Source: Archangium sp. (GTDB lineage Bacteria; Myxococcota; Myxococcia; Myxococcales; Myxococcaceae). Taken from it: a DNA stretch of 9,230 bases. Below, piece after piece: positions 1 through 4,932 of this stretch; the stretch's first letter is position 1, and the number at the start of each line of letters is the position of its first letter. The notes below the pieces were generated by a model. That model was given only the letters and a program-made list of their open reading frames with translations, was not told where the DNA came from and made no database searches. Made by a program: the position numbers and the translations under genes. Where the stretch lies: assembly GCA_016793585.1 (NCBI GenBank), contig JAEUJR010000006.1:1-9230 (forward strand). The letters run 5' to 3'.

Positions 1-468
1 GACCAGCGTGTTCATGTCGCCGGTGAGGGCCTGGGTGAAGTCCCAGAAGCGGCCGCCATCGGGCTGGGCAACGCCTGCCGTGTCGAACGCCGTCTGCCCC
101 GAGACCTTGAAGGTCGCGCGCAGGCCAGGGCCGGTCACGACCTCGGCGCGGGTGATGGTGCCGTCGTTGTTCGGCAGGCAGCCCATCGAGCCGCCGCCAC
201 CACCGGTCGAGGTCGAGCCGCCGCCTGTGCCTCCAGCCAGCGCGAGACCGCCAGCGGAGCCTCCAGCGGCAGAGCCCCCGGCCTGACCGCCCGCAGACGC
301 GGAGCCTCCACCAGCAGAGCCTCCGCCCATCAGCACGGGCTGGCACTTGCCTTCACCGGTGCAGACGCCGCTCGCACAGTCGGCCCCCACGCGGCAGTCA
401 GGCGCGGGCGGGTTGGTTCCACAGGCGACGACGATGAGGCACGGCACCACGAGTCGAAGACGAAGCAA
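1..468 (-). CDS. Putative Cys-rich, Gly/Ser-rich surface lipoprotein (3' end beyond window)
   Basis: The gene reads leftwards from a TTG start and is still open at the window edge after 156 codons. Residues 1-16 (MLRLRLVVPCLIVVAC) form a short lipoprotein signal with lipobox VVAC, so Cys16 would be the acylated residue. A small Cys-rich segment follows (C25, C31, C36, C42, with the pattern DCASGVCTGEGKCQ), then a flexible Gly/Ser/Ala linker at about residues 48-94. After it comes the start of a globular domain, with CLPNNDGTITRAEV at 97-110 and GGRFWDF at 138-144. The NDGTITRAE stretch resembles an EF-hand loop, but one copy is weak evidence for calcium binding. The TTG is chosen because GGAGGT lies 4 nt before it, the signal peptide starts there, and no better in-frame start exists upstream. 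Lipoproteins of this build are common in Myxococcota; the function is unknown. It diverges from phaR and need not be related to PHA metabolism. Confidence 0.8.
   Translation of the reverse strand, partial: MLRLRLVVPCLIVVACGTNPPAPDCRVGADCASGVCTGEGKCQPVLMGGGSAGGGSASAGGQAGGSAAGGSAGGLALAGGTGGGSTSTGGGGGSMGCLPNNDGTITRAEVVTGPGLRATFKVSGQTAFDTAGVAQPDGGRFWDFTQALTGDMNTLV
187..327 (-). repeat. Low-complexity GGAGGCTC-type repeat coding a Gly/Ser/Ala linker
   Basis: The minus strand carries degenerate repeats of the unit GGAGGCTC(T/C)GC, for example GGCGGAGGCTCTGCTGG and CTGGAGGCTCCGCTGG. They encode GGGSAGGGSASAGG, AGGSAAGGSAGG and similar runs. The repeats form the flexible linker between the lipoprotein's Cys-rich head and its distal domain. 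Such tracts are prone to length change by slippage. Confidence 0.7.
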
Positions 469-472
469 GGCG

Positions 473-478
473 ACCTCC
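473..478 (-). promoter_or_regulatory. Ribosome binding site deciding the TTG start of the lipoprotein gene
   Basis: The minus strand reads GGAGGTCGCC directly before TTG. This near-perfect Shine-Dalgarno sequence, with 4 nt spacing, supports TTG at 468-466 as the start. The two GTG codons at residues 7-8 would cut off the charged n-region of the signal peptide. Confidence 0.65.
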
Positions 479-565
479 GGGCGGGCCCATACGCGCTCGG
501 CTGCGGCGAATCCACCCCACCCGGGGCGGCGTCCGGCGCGGTCGAGGCTCGCGACTGGGGTCATG

Positions 566-576
566 TGCGGTTGCAG
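566..576 (+). promoter_or_regulatory. Weak third PhaR-like site (TGC-N4-GCA)
   Basis: TGCGGTTGCAG lies in the divergent region between the lipoprotein gene and phaR. It differs from the core of the site at 629-637 (TGCGTTGCA) by one extra G and so has the TGC-N4-GCA spacing. Published PhaR sites in Paracoccus are of the form CTGCN3-4GCAG. The site is short, so chance occurrence is possible. Confidence 0.25.
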
Positions 577-625
577 CAAAGTGGGCCGCAAATGACGCTT
601 TGTGGCGTTCGTGTCAAGGGCTGGC

Positions 626-640
626 TGTTGCGTTGCACAA
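626..640 (+). promoter_or_regulatory. Candidate PhaR operator upstream of phaR (autoregulation)
   Basis: TGTTGCGTTGCACAA ends 22 nt before the phaR start. It contains TGC-GTT-GCA and, overlapping, a perfect inverted repeat GCGTTG-CA-CAACGC at 630-643. The same 15-mer with one change occurs before the phasin gene at 1175-1189. PhaR proteins are known to repress phasin genes and their own gene through TGC/GCA palindromes. I could not identify a convincing -35/-10 pair for phaR, so the exact overlap with its promoter is unknown. Confidence 0.55.
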
Positions 641-662
641 CGCGCTTGCTAAGGCCGTTCCC

Positions 663-1166
663 ATGCTCGTCAAAAAGTACGGAAACCGCCGCCTCTACGA
701 CACCGAGTCGAGCCGCTACATCACGCTCGAGGAGCTGACCGAGAAGATTCGCGCGGGCGCCGAAGCGCGGGTCATCGACGCGAAGACCAACCGCGATCTC
801 ACGCAAGAGACGCTGACGCAGATCATCATCGAGAGCCGCGGAGCCGACACCCTGTTCCCCGCCACGCTGCTCCATCAGCTGATTCGTCTCGGAGACGATG
901 CCCTCGCCGAGTTCCTCGGCCGCTACGTGCAGGGGGCCCTCGAGCTCTACCTTCAGGCCCGCAAGTCGACTCAGTCGATCATGCCCTTCAACCCGTTGCT
1001 GGCCCTCAACCCCTTCCTCGGTCAAGGAGGATGGCTGGGAGGCAATCAGCAGCAGCCACCCCAGGCGCCGCCTGCTGCTCCGCCCCCGGCCGCCCAGAAC
1101 GACGTCGACACCCTTCGACGCGAGCTCGACGAGCTCAAGGCGTCACTGCAAAAGCGAAGGAAATGA
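663..1166 (+). CDS. phaR: PhaR, polyhydroxyalkanoate synthesis repressor
   Basis: This encodes a 167-residue cytoplasmic DNA-binding regulator that senses PHA granules: free PhaR represses the phasin gene and itself, and binding to nascent PHA releases it from DNA. Residues 3-58 carry the hallmark PHB/PHA accumulation regulator DNA-binding domain (VKKYGNRRLYDTESSRYITL, then a conserved VIDAKTNRDLTQETLTQII segment). Residues 70-98 (LLHQLIRLGDDALAEFLGRY and on) match the following PHB_acc segment. A Gln/Pro/Ala-rich linker at about 126-146 leads to a charged, probably coiled-coil tail (DVDTLRRELDELKASLQK). The ATG at 663 is preferred over an upstream in-frame ATG at 600 because the domain starts at residue 3, TAAGG lies 8 nt upstream, and the longer form would run through the candidate operator. 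It precedes the phasin gene by 127 bp. Identification is firm; its targets here are inferred. Confidence 0.93.
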   Translation: MLVKKYGNRRLYDTESSRYITLEELTEKIRAGAEARVIDAKTNRDLTQETLTQIIIESRGADTLFPATLLHQLIRLGDDALAEFLGRYVQGALELYLQARKSTQSIMPFNPLLALNPFLGQGGWLGGNQQQPPQAPPAAPPPAAQNDVDTLRRELDELKASLQKRRK

Positions 1167-1174
1167 CGTCGGTT

Positions 1175-1189
1175 TGTTGCGCTGCACAA
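1175..1189 (+). promoter_or_regulatory. Candidate PhaR operator upstream of the phasin-like gene
   Basis: TGTTGCGCTGCACAA matches the element before phaR at 14 of 15 positions and contains TGC-GCT-GCA with outer arms TTGT/ACAA. It ends 8 bp before the -35 hexamer of the phasin promoter, a position fit for repression by a dimer or tetramer reaching into the promoter. This assignment is inferred from repetition, placement and the known PhaR site form. Confidence 0.6.
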
Positions 1190-1197
1190 ATTCTCGC

Positions 1198-1225
1198 TTG
1201 ACGCGTCGCGTTCCGTGCGTATTCT
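1198..1225 (+). promoter_or_regulatory. Sigma-70-type promoter for the phasin-like gene
   Basis: TTGACG (-35, 5 of 6 to consensus) at 1198-1203 and TATTCT (-10, 4 of 6) at 1220-1225 are separated by 16 bp. Transcription would start near 1232, giving a leader of about 62 nt. It is the clearest promoter in the window and suits a highly expressed granule-coat gene. Confidence 0.6.
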
Positions 1226-1232
1226 GTGTGCG

Positions 1233-1254
1233 TTCCGGTCGAGAGCGGCCGGAG
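1233..1254 (+). other. Possible 5' leader hairpin of the phasin transcript
   Basis: TTCCGG at 1233-1238 can pair with CCGGAG at 1249-1254 (six pairs including one G-U, loop of 10 nt). It would lie right at the predicted 5' end of the mRNA, where hairpins are known to slow decay in some bacterial messages. The stem is short and may be fortuitous. Confidence 0.25.
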
Positions 1255-1293
1255 TCGTCGAGCGCAGCACAACCCTTTCACGGAGACACGATC

Positions 1294-1569
1294 ATGGCTG
1301 AGACCAACAAGACCGCTTCGCAGGTGCAGCAGCTTCCCGGGACCGAGCAGTGGAAGAAGGCGATGGACGACCAGAACGTTCGCCTTCAGACGATGTTCGA
1401 CGAGATGAGCAAGGCCCACACGAAGTGGATCGAGTACGGCAACACCCAGATCGACGAGATGGGCGAGCTCATGAAGACGCAGTTCAACTACGTCAACGAG
1501 CTGGCCACCGGCGCCCGCAAGCTCTCCATCGAGAGCTCGCGCAAGGCGATGGAGTTCTTCGTTCGCTGA
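1294..1569 (+). CDS. Small phasin-like PHA granule-associated protein
   Basis: This encodes a 91-residue, mostly helical, amphipathic protein without signal peptide or Cys. It begins MAETNKTASQVQQLPGTEQW. From about residue 18 to the C-terminus (FFVR) it has the hydrophobic/polar periodicity of phasins, with aromatic and Met residues on one face (M34, F35, M39, W45, Y48, M56, M60, F64, Y66). Phasins coat PHA granules, limit their coalescence and can activate synthase. The identity rests on composition and on position between phaR and phaC; usual phasins are longer (about 140-190 residues). The start has GGAGA 7 nt upstream, follows a good promoter and a candidate PhaR site, and the gene is closed by a strong terminator, so it is probably transcribed largely on its own. 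It might instead be a reduced PhaE/PhaR-type synthase partner subunit. Confidence 0.65.
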   Translation: MAETNKTASQVQQLPGTEQWKKAMDDQNVRLQTMFDEMSKAHTKWIEYGNTQIDEMGELMKTQFNYVNELATGARKLSIESSRKAMEFFVR

Positions 1570-1594
1570 ACCGAGTTCGCAGCCGCAGCAACGT

Positions 1595-1640
1595 CGCCGT
1601 GATCGGAAGCTCCAGGCCGATCACGGCGGCACTCTTTCTT
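1595..1640 (+). terminator. Strong intrinsic terminator between phasin-like gene and phaC
   Basis: A perfect 12-bp stem, CGCCGTGATCGG at 1595-1606 pairing with CCGATCACGGCG at 1617-1628, encloses a 10-nt loop and is followed by the T-rich run TCTTTCTT at 1633-1640. It lies 25 nt after the phasin stop and only 22 nt before the phaC start. No room remains for a separate phaC promoter downstream, so phaC expression probably relies on read-through. Confidence 0.8.
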
Positions 1641-1662
1641 CACCTTCAAGGCCCGCCCTCAC

Positions 1663-2640
1663 ATGTTCGAAAAGCCCTCGTTGATGCCCACGCCGCGCAG
1701 CACCGTTCTCGAAGACGGGCCCGCGAAGCTGTACCGCTTTCACCCGACCACCGACGTGGCCCTGGTCGACGCGCCGCCCGTGTTCCTCGTGCCGTCGATG
1801 ATCAACCGCTGGTACGTGCTCGATCTGCGCAAGGGCGCCAGCGTGGTCGAGGCCTTCGTGAACGCCGGGCTCGACGTCTTCCTGCTCGACTGGGGCGCGC
1901 CCGAAGATCACGACCGCTACTTCACGTGGGCCGACGCGCTGGCCCGCCTCGATCGCATGTTCCGCCGCGTGCTGCGTGAGAGCGGCAAGCCGAAGGCCTC
2001 GGTGCTCGGCTACTGCATGGGCGCCACCATCACCTCGGTGCACGCCGCGCTCCACCCCGAGAAGTACGCCGGCTTCGTCAACCTGCTGGGCCCCATCGAC
2101 TTCACCAAGGCCGGCCACCTGGGCGTGATGACCGACCCGCGCTGGTTCGACGCCGAGGTCGTCGCCAACGCCGGCAACGTGTCGCCCGAGCAGATGCAGT
2201 CTGGCTTCAAGCTGCTGCGCCCCACGCAGGATCTCTCGAAGATGGTCACGCTGATGGAGAAGGGCTTCGACCCCGCCTTCCGCGTTGGCTACGACGCGCT
2301 CGATGCGTGGGCGAGTGACAACGTCGCATTCCCCGCGGCCGCGTACGTCACCTACATTCAGGACCTCTACCAGAACAACCTGCTGCTGCAGGGCAAGCAC
2401 TACGTCGGTGGCAAACGCGTCGATCTGAAGGCCATCGACTGCCCGCTGCTCACCATCGCCGCCGACAAAGACAACATCTGCCCGCCGAACGCCGCCGTGG
2501 CGATCAACCAGGCCGTCAGCTCGAAGGACACGAAGGTTCTCTCGGTCCCCGGTGGTCACGTGGGCGCCGTCGTGGGAAGCAAGGCCGCCGACAAGCTGTA
2601 CCCGGCCCTCGTCACCTGGATGAAAGAGAGAACGGCATGA
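1663..2640 (+). CDS. phaC: PhaC, short class III-like polyhydroxyalkanoate synthase
   Basis: This encodes a 325-residue alpha/beta-hydrolase-fold enzyme that polymerises (R)-3-hydroxyacyl-CoA into PHA at the granule surface. The family signature after strand 1 is clear (FLVPSMINRWYVLDL at 41-55, then AGLDVFLLDWG at 68-78). The lipase-like box is GYCMG, with Cys118 as nucleophile. The likely partners are Asp270 (in AADKDNICPP) and His299 (in PGGHVG). The Cys nucleophile favours a synthase over a PHA depolymerase or ordinary hydrolase, which use Ser. The length is close to class III PhaC (about 355) and far below class I/II (about 560-600). Class III enzymes normally need PhaE, which is not seen here; the preceding phasin-like protein could take that role, or PhaE may lie elsewhere. 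The ribosome site is weak (AAGG 11 nt upstream). The stop overlaps the next start (ATGA), implying coupling. Confidence 0.88.
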   Translation: MFEKPSLMPTPRSTVLEDGPAKLYRFHPTTDVALVDAPPVFLVPSMINRWYVLDLRKGASVVEAFVNAGLDVFLLDWGAPEDHDRYFTWADALARLDRMFRRVLRESGKPKASVLGYCMGATITSVHAALHPEKYAGFVNLLGPIDFTKAGHLGVMTDPRWFDAEVVANAGNVSPEQMQSGFKLLRPTQDLSKMVTLMEKGFDPAFRVGYDALDAWASDNVAFPAAAYVTYIQDLYQNNLLLQGKHYVGGKRVDLKAIDCPLLTIAADKDNICPPNAAVAINQAVSSKDTKVLSVPGGHVGAVVGSKAADKLYPALVTWMKERTA

Positions 2641-3383
2641 ACCTGAAGGATCTGAAGATCATCGTCACCGGCGGCGCCCAGGGCATGGGCGCGCACTTCG
2701 CCACGCGGCTGCTCGAGGCGGGCGCGAAGGTTGCCGTGGGAGACGTCAACGAAGAGGGCCTCAAGGCCCTGCCCGCCGGCATTCATCGCCGCCGGCTCGA
2801 CGTCTCGAAAGAAGACGACATCGCCTCGTTCGTCACCTGGGCGCACGAGCAGATGGGCGGCCTCAACGGCCTCATCAACAACGCCGGCATTCTGCGTGAT
2901 GGCCTGCTGGTGAAGAAGGACAAGACCACCGGCGCGGTGACCAAGATGTCGCTCGATCAGTTCAACGCGGTGCTCGGCGTGAACCTCATCGGCGCGACGC
3001 TCATGGTGCGCGAGGTCGTCGCGAAGATGGTCGAGAAGGAGCAGGGCCCCGGCGTCATCGTCAACATGTCGTCGATCGCCCGCCACGGGAACCGCGGCCA
3101 GTCGAACTACGTGTCGGCCAAGGCGGCGCTCGCGGCGAACACCGTGACGTGGATGAAGGAGTTCGCTCCCTTCAAGATTCGCGTCGGCGCGGTGGCGCCC
3201 GGCATGGTCGAAACGCCGATGACGAAGGGCATGAACCAGAAGGCCCTCGACGCGTTCACCGCCAGCATTCCGGTCGGTCGCATCGGCGTGCCCGAGGACT
3301 TGTGGATCGCGGTGAAGTTCGTCCTCGAGTGCGACTACTTCAACGGCCGCACCATCGACGTCGACGGTGGCATGGGCTTCTGA
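2637..3383 (+). CDS. Short-chain dehydrogenase/reductase, probable acetoacetyl-CoA reductase (PhaB-like)
   Basis: This encodes a 248-residue classical SDR. Visible motifs are the cofactor loop TGGAQGMG (11-18), Asp36 closing strand 2 (GDVN), NNAG (81-84), Asn116, Ser145 and YVSAK with Tyr158 and Lys162 as catalytic residues, APGMVETPM (187-195), and a C-terminal VDGGMGF. In PHA synthesis such an enzyme reduces acetoacetyl-CoA to (R)-3-hydroxybutyryl-CoA, the synthase substrate; the 4-nt overlap with phaC supports that role. An insertion after NNAGILRDGLL (KKDKTTGAVTKM, about 93-104) is not typical of textbook PhaB or FabG, so it belongs to a side branch and another 3-hydroxyacyl substrate is possible. 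Asp36 usually favours NAD(H) over NADP(H), unlike most PhaB enzymes. A purine-rich AGAGAG in the end of phaC serves as ribosome site. The transcript appears to end at the terminator downstream. Confidence 0.85.
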   Translation: MNLKDLKIIVTGGAQGMGAHFATRLLEAGAKVAVGDVNEEGLKALPAGIHRRRLDVSKEDDIASFVTWAHEQMGGLNGLINNAGILRDGLLVKKDKTTGAVTKMSLDQFNAVLGVNLIGATLMVREVVAKMVEKEQGPGVIVNMSSIARHGNRGQSNYVSAKAALAANTVTWMKEFAPFKIRVGAVAPGMVETPMTKGMNQKALDAFTASIPVGRIGVPEDLWIAVKFVLECDYFNGRTIDVDGGMGF

Positions 3384-3406
3384 TCGGCCCGCGCTGAACG
3401 TCGTCG

Positions 3407-3446
3407 CCGCCCGGCTTCCGTCACAGGAGGTCGGGCGGTTTCGTTT
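3407..3446 (+). terminator. Intrinsic terminator of the phaC-reductase operon
   Basis: CCGCCCGGC at 3407-3415 pairs with GTCGGGCGG at 3430-3438 (nine pairs, one G-U), with a 14-nt loop and TTTCGTTT following. It lies 24 nt after the reductase stop and separates the PHA genes from rtcA. Confidence 0.65.
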
Positions 3447-3507
3447 CCACCTGCGGCTCGCGGTTCTTTTTCGTCAGGAGCCGTGCACGCTCTGCGACGA
3501 TGGCCGC

Positions 3508-4545
3508 GTGATCGTGCTCGACGGCAGCGAAGGCGAAGGTGGCGGGCAGGTGCTGCGCTCGGCGCTGTCGTTGTCGCTCATCACCGGCCAGCCGTTTCGG
3601 CTCGAGAAGGTGCGCGCGAAGCGAAAGCCGCCCGGCCTCAAGGCGCAGCACCTCACCTGCGTGCAGGGCGCGGCGAAGCTGGGTGAGGCCGAGGTCGAAG
3701 GCGATTCCCTCGGCAGCCACCAGGTCACCTTTCACCCGAAGGCGACGAAGCCCGGCGCGTACGCCTTTCACGTCGGCACCGCAGGTTCGACCAATCTGCT
3801 CTTTCACTGCCTCGTCTACCCACTCGCCCTCGCGGGCGGTGGTTCGCTCACGTTGACCGGTGGCTCGCATGTCATCGCCAGCCCCTCGTTCGACTACGTG
3901 GCGCGGGTCTGGGCACCGCTCGTGAAGCACTGGGGGTTCTCGGTGCGCTTCAAGCTCGAGGCGGCGGGCTTCTTTCCGGAGGGTGGCGGGCGGCTCTGGG
4001 TCCAGGTCGAGCCCGTCGGTGCCCCGCGCCCGATCGACCTCTCGGCACGTACGCCAATCGATCGGCTCGTCGTCCGCTCCATCGTCGGTGGGTTGCCGCT
4101 CGAGATCGCCAGTCGTCAGGGCGAGACGGCCCGGCGCGCGCTGAACGATCTGGGCGTGCCGGTCGAGCTCGACGTGGAGTCGCCGCCCGTGGCGCACTCG
4201 AAGGGCACCGCCGTGCTGGTGACGGCCGAGACGCAGGGCCAGACGGTCGCCGGCTTCTCGTCGCTGGGTGAACGTCGCGTACCCGCCGAAGAGGTCGGCC
4301 GGCTCGCCGCCACACAAGCCCGTGCCTGGCTGCGTGGAGCGGGGTCGCTCGACGAGCACGCAGGCGATCAGGTGTTGCTGCCGATGGGGCTCGCCGCGGC
4401 AGGGCTGCTCGGCGCTCCGCAGCCCTCGCGCTTCAAGGCCCACGTGATCTCCGACCACCTCACGACGCACGCGAAGGTGCTCGAGGCGTTTCTGCCGATT
4501 CGGGTGACGATCACGAACGACCTGGTCGAGGTGTTGCCGAGGTGA
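3508..4545 (+). CDS. rtcA: RtcA, RNA 3'-terminal phosphate cyclase
   Basis: This encodes a 345-residue ATP-dependent enzyme that converts RNA 3'-phosphate ends to 2',3'-cyclic phosphates through a covalent His-AMP intermediate. The start region IVLDGSEGEGGGQVLRSALS (2-21) is the RtcA hallmark. RAKRKPPGLKAQHLT (36-50), TGGSHVIASPSFDY (117-130) and GFFPEGGG (154-161) also fit. His317 in DHLTTHAKVLEAFLP aligns with the E. coli nucleophile His309. GTG at 3508 is chosen because it places the conserved start at residue 2 and gives a length close to E. coli RtcA (338). An in-frame ATG at 3367 would add 47 unconserved residues and begin inside the reductase gene, across the terminator. No Shine-Dalgarno sequence is seen near the GTG. 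No rtcB or rtcR lies in the window. Its stop abuts that of the opposing gene. Confidence 0.93.
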   Translation: MIVLDGSEGEGGGQVLRSALSLSLITGQPFRLEKVRAKRKPPGLKAQHLTCVQGAAKLGEAEVEGDSLGSHQVTFHPKATKPGAYAFHVGTAGSTNLLFHCLVYPLALAGGGSLTLTGGSHVIASPSFDYVARVWAPLVKHWGFSVRFKLEAAGFFPEGGGRLWVQVEPVGAPRPIDLSARTPIDRLVVRSIVGGLPLEIASRQGETARRALNDLGVPVELDVESPPVAHSKGTAVLVTAETQGQTVAGFSSLGERRVPAEEVGRLAATQARAWLRGAGSLDEHAGDQVLLPMGLAAAGLLGAPQPSRFKAHVISDHLTTHAKVLEAFLPIRVTITNDLVEVLPR

Positions 4546-4908
4546 TCAGGCGCCGCTCGAGCGCTCGCCAGTCAGCTTGCGACGAACCCGAACCGGGGCC
4601 GGGTCTTTGTCGTCCTTCGTCGAGGCGATCTCTTCGTTCACGCTTCCGAACAGCTTCCACGCGAACGGCGCGGCGATGGCGAAGCACAGCAGCGCTCCGC
4701 CGAGCTGCATCCACGGGAAGGTGACTTCTTCGGGCGCGTTCTCTTCGCTCTCGACCCAGGTCTTCACCTTGCTGGGCTTCTTGTTCAGATCCTTCACCTC
4801 GGTCGAGTCGTCTTCGTACTTCTGAAGACCGCGGCGCGGCTTGTCGGCGAACGCGAGCGGCGCAGCGAGGACGAGGGCGGCGAGCGTGGCGAAGACCCAG
4901 CGAGTCAT
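4546..4908 (-). CDS. Small exported single-span membrane protein, function unknown
   Basis: This encodes a 120-residue protein I cannot assign to a family. Residues 1-21 (MTRWVFATLAALVLAAPLAFA) form a Sec signal peptide with a plausible cleavage after AFA. A charged, Lys/Glu-rich segment of about 43 residues follows and would lie outside the cytoplasm. Next comes one transmembrane helix at about 66-88 (FPWMQLGGALLCFAIAAPFAWKLF) and a charged tail rich in Arg/Lys (VRVRRKLTGERSSGA) that would face the cytoplasm. If the signal is cleaved, topology is N-out/C-in; if not, it has two spans. An in-frame GTG at 4926 adds six residues (MLAFSV) but neither start has a clear ribosome site. It is the last gene of the minus-strand operon, about 24 nt after the ribonuclease stop, so translational coupling is likely. 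Confidence 0.7.
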   Translation of the reverse strand: MTRWVFATLAALVLAAPLAFADKPRRGLQKYEDDSTEVKDLNKKPSKVKTWVESEENAPEEVTFPWMQLGGALLCFAIAAPFAWKLFGSVNEEIASTKDDKDPAPVRVRRKLTGERSSGA

Positions 4909-4932
4909 GACGGAAAACGCTAGCACGGGCGT

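Noticed and set aside
8..286. Plus-strand open frame rich in Pro and Ala
   Set aside because: It is the complement of the lipoprotein's Gly/Ser linker; the minus frame has a ribosome site, lipobox and sensible domain order.
600..662. 21-residue N-terminal extension of PhaR from the ATG at 600
   Set aside because: The PhaR domain begins right after the ATG at 663, which has its own ribosome site; the extension covers a candidate operator.
469..662. CRISPR, tRNA or mobile element in the divergent intergenic region
   Set aside because: No direct repeats with spacers, no cloverleaf and no terminal inverted repeats are seen; only the candidate operators and ribosome sites are supported.
1621..2559. 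312-codon minus-strand frame opposite phaC
   Set aside because: It mirrors the conserved phaC reading frame; long antisense frames are expected at this GC content and it shows no recognisable family.
3367..3507. 47-residue N-terminal extension of RtcA from the ATG at 3367
   Set aside because: It would start inside the reductase gene and cross a terminator, and RtcA proteins begin at the (M)I-LDG-GEGGGQ segment.
3421..4470. 349-codon minus-strand frame opposite rtcA
   Set aside because: rtcA on the other strand is unambiguous; the antisense product is Arg/His/Leu-rich without motifs.
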